Source of the DNA: Pseudomonas reactans
Lineage (GTDB): Bacteria > Pseudomonadota > Gammaproteobacteria > Pseudomonadales > Pseudomonadaceae
DNA: 64,000 nt
Assembly (NCBI RefSeq): GCF_013385825.1
Contig: NZ_JACAPG010000024.1
Coordinates: forward strand, 129,297 to 193,296
Reading direction: 5' to 3'
Shown: positions 8,963-17,893 of the stretch, piece by piece
Numbering within the stretch: the stretch's first letter is position 1
Layout of the letters: each line of letters starts with the position of its first letter
Translations under genes and position numbers: made by a program
Notes under the pieces: generated by a model
The model's database searches: none
Seen by the model: the letters and a program-made list of their open reading frames with translations, nothing else
Told to the model about the DNA's origin: nothing

Positions 8963-9672
8963 GCGGTGCGCAGCCATGGCGCAGTGCCGGGCGCACGGCG
9001 CAAGGCAAGAGCCGTGCACGCAACGAGGATGCCTTCCTCGATTGCCCGCAACGTGGCTGTTGGGCGGTGGCGGATGGTATGGGCGGGCATCATGCCGGGA
9101 ATGTGGCCAGCCAATGGGTAGTCCGCAGCCTTGCTGCACTGCCAGGCCAAGGCGGTTTTGAGCAACGGATCGAGGCTGTTCGGCGTTGCTTGCGCGGCCT
9201 CGACAGCCAGTTACAACCCGCGGATGGCGTAGCGGGCATCATGGGCAGTACGGTGGTGGTGCTGTTGCTGGAGCACCATCGCGCCGCCTGTGTCTGGGCC
9301 GGGGATAGCCGATGCTACCTGTGGCGAGGGCAGCGGCTGTATCAACTGTCGCGGGACCATTCCTTGCAGCAGCAACTGATTGACACGCAACAGTTGAGCC
9401 CGGACCTGGCCCAGGCTCATCCTGGCGCAAGAGCCTTGACCCGCGCGGTGGGTGCCAGGCAGCCATTGAGCCTTGAGATACTAGAACTGTGCGTACAGCC
9501 CGGTGATGTGTTTTTGTTGTGCAGCGACGGGCTGTACCAGGGGCTCAGTCACCAGCAATTGGGGAGTGCCATGAGCGCGGGCACGCCACGGCAGGTGGTG
9601 GATCGGTTGTTCAGTGGCGTGCTGCAGGGGCCGGCGCGGGATGACCTCACCGCCGTAGTGATCCAGCCATGA
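8959..9672 (+). CDS. stp1: PP2C-type serine/threonine phosphatase of T6SS locus (Stp1/PppA type)
   Basis: A 237-residue PPM phosphatase with all metal-binding motifs: RARNEDAF, DGMGGHHAG, GDSRCYLW, CSDGLYQGL and the final DDLTAVV. In HSI-II-type T6SS loci it reverses phosphorylation by the adjacent Stk1 kinase. The start is taken as GTG 8959, with GGAG 5 nt upstream and a 4-nt GTGA overlap with the tssM stop; the in-frame ATG at 8929 has no ribosome site. It overlaps stk1 by 4 nt. The gene is intact although the structural genes upstream of it have been lost. Confidence 0.85.
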   Translation: MSGAQPWRSAGRTAQGKSRARNEDAFLDCPQRGCWAVADGMGGHHAGNVASQWVVRSLAALPGQGGFEQRIEAVRRCLRGLDSQLQPADGVAGIMGSTVVVLLLEHHRAACVWAGDSRCYLWRGQRLYQLSRDHSLQQQLIDTQQLSPDLAQAHPGARALTRAVGARQPLSLEILELCVQPGDVFLLCSDGLYQGLSHQQLGSAMSAGTPRQVVDRLFSGVLQGPARDDLTAVVIQP

Positions 9673-10514
9673 GCGCGGCGACAGGCCTGCCGAAAGTGCT
9701 GGCGGGGCGCTATCAGCTTGAGCGAATCCTCGGTGCCGGGGGCATGGGTGTGGTTTATCGCGCGCGGGACTTGCTGCATGAAGCGTTCGGCGAGCCAGAC
9801 TGTCGCGTGGCGCTGAAATTGTCAGGCGAGACCCTATCCGCGGCCACCGACGCGCATGTGCTGCTCTACAGCGAATTCGCCCTGACCCGAAGCCTGCGAC
9901 ATGACCATGTGGTGCGTGCATTTTCTTTCGAGGTAGACACGGCGCACCAAGTGGCGTTCTTCACCATGGAACTGATGTCTGGCCTGACGCTCGACCGCGT
10001 ACTTCCGGCATCTCCGCAGGGATTGCCATGGCAAGCGTTGCAGCCCATGGCCCTGCAACTGCTGGAGGCACTGGCCTATACCCATCGGCAAGGTGTCCTG
10101 CATGGCGATGTGAAACCGGCGAATATCATGGTGGGGGAGCAGGGGGTACGCCTGTTCGATTTTGGCTTGGGTCACGCGCAAGCCCAGGCAGAGGCAGGAT
10201 TACCCGTTTTGAGCCGCAATCGGCTGAATGCCTGGACTCCCGCCTATGCAGCGCCGGAGCTGATGGCAGGCGGGTTGCCGTCGGCGAGCGCGGACTTGTA
10301 TGGGGCGGCCCGAGTACTCTACGAAATGGCTGAGGGACGCCGGCCCGTAGAGCGTCAACGCAATCAACGATTGCCTCGGCCCAGGCAACTGCCCAGGCAG
10401 TACTGGCCTTTGTTATGTTCAGCACTGGCCATGGACCCCGAGCAGCGAACCGTCGATGTTGCCGAGCTGTACGAGGGCTTGGCAGCCCGCCGGTGCCTAT
10501 GGTTCATGGGCTAG
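9669..10514 (+). CDS. stk1: serine/threonine protein kinase of T6SS locus (Stk1 type)
   Basis: A 281-residue Hanks-type kinase. It has the glycine loop GAGGMGVVYRA (residues ~22-32), the ATP-binding Lys in RVALKLSG, the catalytic loop HGDVKPANIM (Gly replaces Arg of the usual HRD), DFG in LFDFGLG, and APE in YAAPELM. It is the kinase domain almost alone: no transmembrane helix or extracytoplasmic domain follows, so it should be cytosolic. Its ATG overlaps the phosphatase stop (ATGA). In complete HSI-II loci this pair closes the operon after tssM, which matches the order here. All catalytic residues survive the loss of the secretion genes. Confidence 0.87.
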   Translation: MSAATGLPKVLAGRYQLERILGAGGMGVVYRARDLLHEAFGEPDCRVALKLSGETLSAATDAHVLLYSEFALTRSLRHDHVVRAFSFEVDTAHQVAFFTMELMSGLTLDRVLPASPQGLPWQALQPMALQLLEALAYTHRQGVLHGDVKPANIMVGEQGVRLFDFGLGHAQAQAEAGLPVLSRNRLNAWTPAYAAPELMAGGLPSASADLYGAARVLYEMAEGRRPVERQRNQRLPRPRQLPRQYWPLLCSALAMDPEQRTVDVAELYEGLAARRCLWFMG

Positions 10515-10518
10515 TGCG

Positions 10519-10848
10519 TCAACCGGCCAAATCATGCATCTGACGGTACTCTTCCCAGCTCAACCCCGCCATCTGCGCCACTTCCTTGTGTACTTCAAGG
10601 CGTTGGGTTTCAAACGCTTCGGGGGACTCGGCGGTCAGTTTCAGGGTCAACTCCCAGGCAAACAGGCCCTGGCGTTCGGCCTCGGCTTCGAAGGCCTCGT
10701 GCAGCCGTTCGGCGCGGTAGTGCGCCAGGGTTTCACCCTTGGCTTGTGCGGCCAGCGGGTTCAGGGTATCGAGTTCTGCGGCGACATCGGGGTGTTCGTT
10801 GAGGAACCTGTTCAATGCCAACTGGTGGTTATCGCCGGGTGGTGACAA
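10519..10848 (-). CDS. small DUF6388-type protein
   Basis: An acidic, mostly helical protein of 109 residues. The pattern FLNEHPDVAAELDTLNPLAA, YRAERLHEAFEAEAE, RQGLFAWELTLKLTAESPEAF and MAGLSWEEYRQMH matches what I recall of the Pseudomonas family DUF6388; its role is unknown. There is no convincing ATG. I chose TTG at 10848 because GGAG lies 7 nt upstream on the minus strand; the frame stays open to another TTG at 10902. It ends 4 nt from the stk1 stop (convergent). Confidence 0.7.
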   Translation of the reverse strand: MSPPGDNHQLALNRFLNEHPDVAAELDTLNPLAAQAKGETLAHYRAERLHEAFEAEAERQGLFAWELTLKLTAESPEAFETQRLEVHKEVAQMAGLSWEEYRQMHDLAG

Positions 10849-11125
10849 GGACTTACTCCATTCGATGGCCGGGCTTTGGATTATGGCGCTGAGTAAAAAC
10901 AATAGCAGGTAGGTCCTCAGTGCCGAAGCAGATTCGGTCAGTGGTCCGCGTAAGAAAATTCAATTATTTTAGAAAATCTAGGGAATTACCTGTCATCCAT
11001 TACGGAAAAAACATCAGGGTGAATGGCAAAAGGCTTTCGCTCACTGTGCCAGCACGTGTAGCGTTAACCCTGTGTTTCCGGCCCTGCCTTCCAGGGACAG
11101 TGGGTGATGGGCAGAGGGATGGGTC

Positions 11126-13201
11126 ATGGCGCAAACGCTGTTCAAGCTTTTCTTCACCCAACGTCTGGCTGCCTTGGCCAGCACTGAGTCTCTTCGAGCG
11201 ATTCGCGAAGGTTTGTTGTGGATCCTGCCATGCCTGTTGGTGTCGGCAGGCTTCCTGATCCTGTCTGAATGCGCGCGGGTGCTGGGTTTCGATGCGCAAG
11301 TGGTGGCGTTCCTCGCCGGCTTGCATAACCAGATCAGCTCCGTGATCCCGCTGCTGGTCGCTGCGTCCATCGGTTACATGCTGGCAATCCAGCATCGTCT
11401 GCCACAACTGCCGGTAGCGTTCTTGTGCCTGGCCCATGTGGTGGTGGCAACGTTTATCCTGCGTGAATACCCACGGGCTTCGGCCACCTTCGTCCTGTTT
11501 ATAGCGATTGCCTCGCCGTTGTTGAATGTGCCGGCAATTGCCTGGCTGCACCGTTACCGCTGGACTCGGTTGGTCAATGAAGACTTGGTAGGCCACAACC
11601 TGCGGGGCACCATCAATATGGTGGTACCGGGCGCCATCACCGCGCTGTTGTTGGTGGTGGTGCTGTCTTTGCTGCTGCAGATCCCTTATGTGGCGCAGCT
11701 TCAAGGGCCCCAAGTGCTCCATGCCCTGGAGTCGCCCTACGGCAGTGGCCTGTTTGTGACCCTGATGAATTCGCTGCTGTGGTTCTTCGGCATCCACGGT
11801 GTGTATGCGATGCAGCCGCTGTTCGATGTGTTGGACCAGGCCGTGGTGCTGAACAATGCGGCGTCGGCGGCGGGCGAGCCGATCAAATACATGCTGAACA
11901 GCGGCTTGTTGGGCAGCTTCGCGTTTATCGGCGGTTCGGGCGGAGCGTTATGCCTGTTGCTGGCGATCCTGCTGTTCTCCAAGAGCCAGTCCATGCGCTT
12001 GTTGGCGATGGCGAGCCTGCCGCTGTCACTGTTCAACGTCAGTGAAGTGCTGTTGTTCGGTTTGCCGATCATCCTTAATCCGCGCTTGTTCATTCCCTTT
12101 CTGGTCGTGCCCGCGTTGAATGCCATGGTGGCGTTGACAGTGGTGCAGATGGGCTGGGTCTCGCCGGCGGTGGTCAGCGTTCCTTTCACCGCGCCGGTGT
12201 TGCTCAATGCCTACCTGAGCACGCATGGCGACCTCGCGGCAGTGGCCCTGCAACTCGGGCTTCTGGGCCTGGGCACTCTGGTGTATGCGCCGTACGTGCG
12301 TGCCATTCATCGCCAGGCCGCTGAAGGCGGTACGGTCTACCTCAAGTCCCTGGACATGACCTTCCGTGGTCTTGAGGAAAAGGGCCGGCTGCGTGAACTG
12401 GACTCGGTGCTCGCGTCCCACAAGACCCTGGCGCGTCAGGCCAATGAACTGAGCCGCATCCAGCAAATCAGCGACTATGAGTTCTACCTCGAATTCCAAC
12501 CACAAGTCTCGACCCGCACCGGCCTGTGCACCGGCTGTGAAGCCCTCATGCGTGCCCGAGATGCCCAGGGCAAGGTGCATTCGCCGTGGGAGTTCCTGCA
12601 ATGGTTGGCCCAGGCGCGGTTGATGCCCGACGTGGATGTGTGGGTAGCGTCCCAAGCGGTGCGCCAATACCAGAAGTGGCAGAAGCTCGGCTTTGCCCTG
12701 CCGATGACCATCAATATTTCCAGCGCGACCCTGACCGACGCCGCCTACGGAGACCGCCTGGTAGAAATCCTGGCCCAGGCCCACGGGCAAGTCTCCGTGG
12801 AAATCACTGAAGATGCATTGGTCAACGATATCCAGGTTACGCGCCAGACCATCCAGAAGCTGCAAGCCATCGGCGCCAAGGTCTATATCGACGACTTTGG
12901 CACCGGGTTTTCGGCCTTGAGTTACCTGCATCAGTTCCCGGTGGATTTCATCAAGATCGACCGCAGTTTCGTGGTGGCCCAGCACGACCCCAAAGGTGCC
13001 CAGGTCATGACTGGCATGCTGCGCTTCTGTGAGGCGCTGAACCTGGGGGTGGTAGTGGAAGGCGTGGAGACGGCCGAGCAGTTGGCCTTCCTGAACACCG
13101 GCGCCGAATTGATCATCCAAGGCTGGTATTTCAGCAAGGCACTGCCGGGGGACGAGTTGGAAGGCTTTGTGCGTGAGCGCGCCGCGTTGGCGCAAGCCTA
13201 A
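11126..13201 (+). CDS. PTS EIIC-like membrane domain fused to c-di-GMP phosphodiesterase (EAL)
   Basis: A 691-residue fusion. Residues ~1-395 are a lactose/cellobiose-type PTS EIIC domain with about ten membrane helices; the family's sugar-site motifs are kept in altered form (FGIHG with His224, and FNVSEVLLFGLP with Glu307). After a short charged linker, residues ~450-690 form an EAL domain with every catalytic motif: CEALMR (Glu472), TINIS (Asn530), VEITED, YIDDFGTGFS (Asp589/Asp590), FIKIDRSF (Lys610), VVEGVET and QGW (Gln665). It should therefore hydrolyse c-di-GMP at the inner membrane under control of a bound sugar or of PTS phosphoflux. No EIIA or EIIB gene is nearby. It is convergent with the next gene, with a 4-nt overlap. 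Confidence 0.9.
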   Translation: MAQTLFKLFFTQRLAALASTESLRAIREGLLWILPCLLVSAGFLILSECARVLGFDAQVVAFLAGLHNQISSVIPLLVAASIGYMLAIQHRLPQLPVAFLCLAHVVVATFILREYPRASATFVLFIAIASPLLNVPAIAWLHRYRWTRLVNEDLVGHNLRGTINMVVPGAITALLLVVVLSLLLQIPYVAQLQGPQVLHALESPYGSGLFVTLMNSLLWFFGIHGVYAMQPLFDVLDQAVVLNNAASAAGEPIKYMLNSGLLGSFAFIGGSGGALCLLLAILLFSKSQSMRLLAMASLPLSLFNVSEVLLFGLPIILNPRLFIPFLVVPALNAMVALTVVQMGWVSPAVVSVPFTAPVLLNAYLSTHGDLAAVALQLGLLGLGTLVYAPYVRAIHRQAAEGGTVYLKSLDMTFRGLEEKGRLRELDSVLASHKTLARQANELSRIQQISDYEFYLEFQPQVSTRTGLCTGCEALMRARDAQGKVHSPWEFLQWLAQARLMPDVDVWVASQAVRQYQKWQKLGFALPMTINISSATLTDAAYGDRLVEILAQAHGQVSVEITEDALVNDIQVTRQTIQKLQAIGAKVYIDDFGTGFSALSYLHQFPVDFIKIDRSFVVAQHDPKGAQVMTGMLRFCEALNLGVVVEGVETAEQLAFLNTGAELIIQGWYFSKALPGDELEGFVRERAALAQA

Positions 13202-14031
13202 TACCCGCGCTGGGTCCGCTCGATGTCGTCGACCAGCTTGTCAATCCCGGCCAGGCGGGCACGGTTGTCGTGGTCCCAGGGATGAAATCCGGGTTTGAAG
13301 TAATGCAGCCACGGCACCAGCATTCGTGGGAAAACGCCCTTGGGCCCATACAGAAACTTCAGCATTCTCCAGAAGCCTTTCAAGTGCCCGCCGGACGTGC
13401 GGTCGGCGATCAGCAGGCGCAAATGGAAGTCGAGCACCACCAGCCAGAAAAACACCGTAGTGGTGAGCATGGTTGCGGTGCGCAGCAGATAGCGCTTAGG
13501 CCCGGGTTTGATCACCGTGTTCCAGACATCGAAAGCCACGGCCTTGTGTTCGGTTTCCTCCAGGGCGTGCCAGTACCACATCTGTTGGTAGCCCTTGAGT
13601 GACTCGCCGAAGCGGGACGGGTCACTCAGCAGGATCTCGGCCAGCATCGCTGTGTAGTGTTCAAGGGCAATGGTCACGGCCAGGTTGAAGGACGCTGGCA
13701 GGTGTTTTTTCTGCAGGTCGAGGATGAATTTCAGTCGGCGGTCCAGGGTATGCGCGGGCAAGCCGGCGGCTTGCAGCAGATCGTTGTAGGCCACGTGCTC
13801 GCGGCTGTGCATGGCTTCCTGGCCGATAAAACCCTGGATCTCTTTCTTCAGCGCAGGGTCGTCGATGCGTTGACGGTAGTGGCGCACGCTGTCCATGAAA
13901 AACAGCTCGCCCTGAGGGAACAGCAGCGACAGGGCATTGAAGAAGTGCGTGATGAACGGCCCCTGTTCATGCCAGTCCTTGATGCGCTCGGCGGGCAGGG
14001 CGAAACGGATGTCACGGCGGATCGGCAACAT
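13198..14031 (-). CDS. metal-dependent hydrolase family protein (PF10118)
   Basis: A 277-residue protein with the spaced Glu/His pattern of the PF10118 family: GQEAMHSREH near residues 70-79, then ALEHYTAM and HALEETEHKAVAFDVW, which look like the ligands of a diiron or other metal site in a helical bundle. A hydrophobic stretch (TMLTTTVFFWLVVLDF, ~residues 185-200) suggests membrane association. The exact reaction is not established. It lies 15 nt downstream of the SDR and BVMO genes on the same strand and probably forms one operon with them, which points to lipid or hydrocarbon metabolism. Confidence 0.82.
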   Translation of the reverse strand: MLPIRRDIRFALPAERIKDWHEQGPFITHFFNALSLLFPQGELFFMDSVRHYRQRIDDPALKKEIQGFIGQEAMHSREHVAYNDLLQAAGLPAHTLDRRLKFILDLQKKHLPASFNLAVTIALEHYTAMLAEILLSDPSRFGESLKGYQQMWYWHALEETEHKAVAFDVWNTVIKPGPKRYLLRTATMLTTTVFFWLVVLDFHLRLLIADRTSGGHLKGFWRMLKFLYGPKGVFPRMLVPWLHYFKPGFHPWDHDNRARLAGIDKLVDDIERTQRGY

Positions 14032-14046
14032 AATGCGTGCTCCTGT

Positions 14047-14937
14047 TCAGAGACGGGGCTCGTCGTTGGTTTCAAACACCGGCGTGCGTGGCTTGGGCGC
14101 CATGCGTTTGCTGGCGAACACCACCAGGGCTTGATAGGCCGCCGGCAGGCAGCGGGCGAGCAGGTCGAGGCAATACGCGTCGCGGCCGATCAGCACGCGA
14201 CGTTTGTTTTTGCGTACGCCGTGCAGGATCACCTTGGCGGCCTGGTCGGCATCGGTGATAAACAGTTTTTCGAAGTCGGCGCGGGCCTGTTGTTCGCTGT
14301 GGATCAGGAACCCGGTCATGTTTGCGTCGATACGGCTGCTGCGGCAGATATCGGTGCGAATGCCGCCAGGGTGCACGCAAGTGGCGGATACGCCGCAACG
14401 CTGCATATCCAGTTCCTGGCGCAGGGATTCGGTAAAGCCGCGCACGGCAAACTTGGTGGCGTTGTAGCCGCTCATGCCCGGTTGGGCAAACAGGCCGAAC
14501 ACGCTGGAGGTGTTGACGACATGGCCGTCGCCTGAGGCTTTCAGGTACGGTAGAAACGCCTTGGTGCCGTGGACCACGCCCCAGAAGTTGATGCCGACGA
14601 TCCATTCCAGGTCGGTGTAGTCCACGCCCTCCACCGTGCTCGACAGGGCCACCCCGGCATTGTTGAACACCAGGTTGACCTGACCGTGATCGGCCACGCA
14701 GCTTGCAGCCCATTCCTCCATGGCAGTGCGATCGGACACATCCAGTACCTGGGTGGTGATCAACACAGGTGCCAGGGTTGAGGCCTTGACCAATGCCAAT
14801 GTCTGTTCCAGCCCTTGGCTGTTTTTGTCCGCCAGCGCAAGGTGGCAACCCTCTCGCGCCAAGGCCAACGCCAGGGCGCGTCCCATGCCGGAGGCGGCGC
14901 CGGTAATGGCCGCCACGCGGCCGTTGAATGACTTCAT
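14047..14937 (-). CDS. short-chain dehydrogenase/reductase
   Basis: A 296-residue classical SDR. It has the cofactor motif TGAASGMGRA (residues ~12-21), NNAG in LVFNNAGVA, the catalytic Ser in VVNTSSVFG and the YNATK motif. A C-terminal extension of about 50 residues is basic and hydrophobic, as in lipid-acting members. The start at 14937 overlaps the stop of the upstream monooxygenase gene by 4 nt (ATGA), so the two are translationally coupled. The pairing suggests it interconverts an alcohol and the ketone or aldehyde handled by the monooxygenase (inference). The gene set resembles the mycobacterial mymA operon, where an SDR (SadH) accompanies a flavin monooxygenase. Confidence 0.87.
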   Translation of the reverse strand: MKSFNGRVAAITGAASGMGRALALALAREGCHLALADKNSQGLEQTLALVKASTLAPVLITTQVLDVSDRTAMEEWAASCVADHGQVNLVFNNAGVALSSTVEGVDYTDLEWIVGINFWGVVHGTKAFLPYLKASGDGHVVNTSSVFGLFAQPGMSGYNATKFAVRGFTESLRQELDMQRCGVSATCVHPGGIRTDICRSSRIDANMTGFLIHSEQQARADFEKLFITDADQAAKVILHGVRKNKRRVLIGRDAYCLDLLARCLPAAYQALVVFASKRMAPKPRTPVFETNDEPRL

Positions 14938-16484
14938 GACAGGCTCCCTTCGGCAGTGGAGTGGGGCGTAGGCACGGGGCGGCTGGGCGCATTGACCGGC
15001 ACCAGGCTGGATACGTAGTCCTTGAGCGCGAACTGGCGGGTGACGCGTTTGAAACGCCAGGTCGAGCCCGGCCACAACGTGGTGTTCTTGCCCGTGCGTG
15101 GGTCCAGGTACCAGCTTTGGCATCCGCCGGTGTTCCAGATGGTGCGCTTGAGCTTGGCTTGCAGTTGTTGGTTGTAGGCGCCTTCCACGTTGGGTTTGAC
15201 GTCTACGCTGGCGATGCGATGCCGCTGCATTTGCTCAAGCGCGTCGAGGATGTAGGTCACCTGGGCTTCGATCATCAGGATCATCGAGTTATGCCCCAGG
15301 CCGGTGTTGGGCCCGACGATCAGGAACAGGTTGGGATAGCCGGGCACCGTCGTGCCCTTGTAGGCATGAGCGCCGTCTTGCCAGGTGTCCATCAGGTCCA
15401 CGCCGCCGCGCCCGATGATGCAGTCGCGGGGCAGGGGATCGGTGGCCTGGAAGCCGGTGCCGAAGATCAGGCAGTCGGCCGGGTGCTTGATACCGTCGGC
15501 GGTGATCACACCGTCGGCTTCGATGCGCAATACATTGTCGGTGACCACCTCGACATTGCTGCGCGACAGTGCGGGGTAGTAGTCATTGGAGATCAACACG
15601 CGTTTGCAGCCGATGGTGTAGTCCGGGGTCAGGGTCTTGCGCAGGGAAGGGCGCGCCACTTGTTTGTGCAGGTGGCGCAGGGCGATTTTCTGCACCATCT
15701 TCATCAGCCTTGGGTGCAGGGCAAAGCCGACCACACGGCCTTCCAGCGCCCAGTAAAAGGCGCCACGCACCAGCCGTTGGGTGAAGGGCAGGTGCTTGAA
15801 CAGCCAGCGTTCGGCAGGCGAGATCTCCCGGTCGGGCTTGGGCATGATCCAGGGTGGAGTGCGTTGGAACAGGTCCAGATGAGCGACCTGTGGTGCGATC
15901 TGCGGCACGAACTGGATGGCACTGGCACCGGTGCCGATCACCGCCACGCGCTTGCCCCTCAAGGAATATTCGTGGTCCCACTGCTGGGAGTGGAAGCGCT
16001 TGCCCTTGAAACTGTCGAGCCCCGGAATATCCGGCAGCGCCGGACGCGACAAGCCGCCCATGCCCGACACCAGTACCCGTGCGCTGACCTGGCGACCATT
16101 GCTGAAGCGCAATTGCCAGCGCTGGTGCTGCTCATCGAATACCGCCCGTTCAAGGCCCATGCCGAACCGCAAGTAGGGCGCCAGCTCGAAACGCGTGGCG
16201 CATTGCTCCAGGTAAGCGCGGATTTCTGCTTGAGGCGCGAACTGCCGAGTCCAGTCCGGGTTGGGCGCGAAGGAAAACGAATACACATGGGACTGCACAT
16301 CGCAGGCGCAGCCAGGGTAGTGGTTGTCACGCCAGGTGCCGCCAAGGGTGTTGGCCTGTTCGGCGACAAAGAAGTCGGTGAACCCGGCTTCCTTGAGTTT
16401 GATCGCCATGCACAGGCCAGCAAAGCCGGAGCCGATGATGGCGATGTCGATGTCGATTGAGTCGCTCAGGGCATTCATAAGCAT
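14934..16484 (-). CDS. flavin-dependent Baeyer-Villiger-type monooxygenase
   Basis: A 516-residue two-dinucleotide flavoprotein. It has an FAD motif near the N-terminus (IIGSGFAGLCMA), the Baeyer-Villiger fingerprint FKGKRFHSQQWDH near residues 158-170, an NADPH motif (VIGTGASAIQ) and the downstream GTGF segment. Such enzymes insert oxygen next to a carbonyl (ketone to ester) or oxidise heteroatoms. The start is ATG 16484; ATG 16478 is equally possible. It is the first gene of the run with the SDR and the PF10118 hydrolase, and is divergent from an alpha/beta hydrolase 260 nt away. That AT-rich gap probably holds promoters for both directions. Confidence 0.9.
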   Translation of the reverse strand: MLMNALSDSIDIDIAIIGSGFAGLCMAIKLKEAGFTDFFVAEQANTLGGTWRDNHYPGCACDVQSHVYSFSFAPNPDWTRQFAPQAEIRAYLEQCATRFELAPYLRFGMGLERAVFDEQHQRWQLRFSNGRQVSARVLVSGMGGLSRPALPDIPGLDSFKGKRFHSQQWDHEYSLRGKRVAVIGTGASAIQFVPQIAPQVAHLDLFQRTPPWIMPKPDREISPAERWLFKHLPFTQRLVRGAFYWALEGRVVGFALHPRLMKMVQKIALRHLHKQVARPSLRKTLTPDYTIGCKRVLISNDYYPALSRSNVEVVTDNVLRIEADGVITADGIKHPADCLIFGTGFQATDPLPRDCIIGRGGVDLMDTWQDGAHAYKGTTVPGYPNLFLIVGPNTGLGHNSMILMIEAQVTYILDALEQMQRHRIASVDVKPNVEGAYNQQLQAKLKRTIWNTGGCQSWYLDPRTGKNTTLWPGSTWRFKRVTRQFALKDYVSSLVPVNAPSRPVPTPHSTAEGSLS

Positions 16485-16744
16485 TCCTTCATGGGCATCG
16501 GGTGTGGTCCTTTTCTTGTTGTGTCTTTTAGATAGAACACCATTGCAAAGAAAAATTGAATTACTTATTTTAAAAAAGATTTTAAATAATCTACCTGAAA
16601 ATATCGCCTACGCTAGTCCCAGGTTCCTCATGTGCGACTTGTCCGACGGATAGCCGCGACGTTCAGGTCCGTGGTTTGGGCGATAGCTGAGGCTCGATCA
16701 ATTCCGGTCGGGTCGACAGCAGCAGGGAAGCAGAGGACCGAGCT
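16485..16744. promoter_or_regulatory. divergent promoter region, BVMO / alpha-beta hydrolase
   Basis: 260 nt between two start codons. The part from about 16535 to 16600 is very AT-rich, with long A and T runs, in sharp contrast to the GC-rich flanks. It is a likely site for promoters and for a nucleoid protein such as MvaT, but I could not define the -10/-35 boxes. Confidence 0.45.
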
Positions 16745-17743
16745 ATGGCTGTTGAATGGGTTATCGCTGCGGCTGTTTTCATAGGCGCGAGCGCCGTTTT
16801 ATGGGGGTTCAGCGCGTGGATGACACGACGCATTGAAGCCGCCGTTCCGAACAACGGGCGCTTTGTGGAGGTGAATGGCGAGCGCTTTCATTATTACGAA
16901 GAGGGCAAGGGCCCACCGTTGGTGATGATTCACGGGCTGATGGGTAGCAGCCGCAACCTGACGTATGCGCTGTCCGGGCAATTGCGTGAACACTTCCGGG
17001 TAATCACACTCGATCGTCCTGGGTCGGGTTATTCCACGCGTCATAAAGGCACCGCTGCGGACCTGCCGGCCCAGGCGCGGCAAGTGGCCGCCTTTATCAA
17101 CACCCTGGGCCTGGATAAGCCCCTGGTGTTGGGGCATTCCCTAGGCGGTGCGATTTCCCTGGCGCTGGCCCTTGACCATCCCCACGCAGTGTCGGGGTTG
17201 GTGTTAGTGGCGCCGCTGACCCATCCGCAACCCACCTTGCCCCTGGTGTTCTGGTCACTGGCGGTACGGCCGGCTTGGCTGAGGCGCTGGGTATCTCACA
17301 CGCTCACGGTGCCCATTGGCCTGTTGACACGCCGTGCGGTGGTCAAAGGTGTGTTTGCACCCGACAACGCTCCTGAAGATTTCGCCACCCGTGGCGGCGG
17401 ACTGCTGGGGATGCGCCCCGGCAACTTCTATGCTGCATCCAGCGAGATCGCCCTGGTCAACGACGACCTGCCGCAGATGGTCAAGCGTTACCCGCAACTG
17501 ACGTTGCCCATCAGCCTGATCTATGGCGCGCAAGACAAGGTCCTGGACTTTCGCAAACACGGCCAGGCCCTGGCCGACAAGGTCCCAGGCCTGAAGCTGC
17601 AGGTGGTGGAGGGGCGCGGGCACATGTTGCCGATCACCGCCACCGCGCGGGTGGTGGAGGCGGTGCAACAGTTGGCCAAGCGTGCGCGGCCAGGGCAAAC
17701 CGCCGCGATCCTGCATCCGCCGTTTGCCCTGGCAAGCAAATAA
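16745..17743 (+). CDS. alpha/beta hydrolase with N-terminal membrane anchor
   Basis: A 332-residue hydrolase. Residues ~4-25 form a hydrophobic anchor; the catalytic domain follows with the oxyanion motif IHGLMGSS, the nucleophile elbow LGHSLGGA, an acid in YGAQDKVLD and the catalytic His in GRGHMLPI. It is an esterase/lipase-type enzyme; the substrate is unknown. It stands between the divergent BVMO operon and alkB. An ester hydrolase here would cleave the ester product of a Baeyer-Villiger reaction (inference). Start ATG 16745 follows an AG-rich segment. Confidence 0.85.
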   Translation: MAVEWVIAAAVFIGASAVLWGFSAWMTRRIEAAVPNNGRFVEVNGERFHYYEEGKGPPLVMIHGLMGSSRNLTYALSGQLREHFRVITLDRPGSGYSTRHKGTAADLPAQARQVAAFINTLGLDKPLVLGHSLGGAISLALALDHPHAVSGLVLVAPLTHPQPTLPLVFWSLAVRPAWLRRWVSHTLTVPIGLLTRRAVVKGVFAPDNAPEDFATRGGGLLGMRPGNFYAASSEIALVNDDLPQMVKRYPQLTLPISLIYGAQDKVLDFRKHGQALADKVPGLKLQVVEGRGHMLPITATARVVEAVQQLAKRARPGQTAAILHPPFALASK

Positions 17744-17893
17744 TCGTGGCCCTCATTGCGGTTTGTACCGTCCGAAACGCTTGCCGTAGAGACCTGACCA
17801 AGCGGCTGAAAAAGAGACTGCCTGGTCACATAAAAAAGGCCTCGAAAAAGTAGTTGACGACCTAACGATTCCGCGCTATTTCTTTAAAAAAAT

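Noticed and set aside
14961..16460. 499-codon plus-strand frame opposite the BVMO gene
   Set aside because: Antisense shadow; the minus-strand protein has all flavoprotein motifs.
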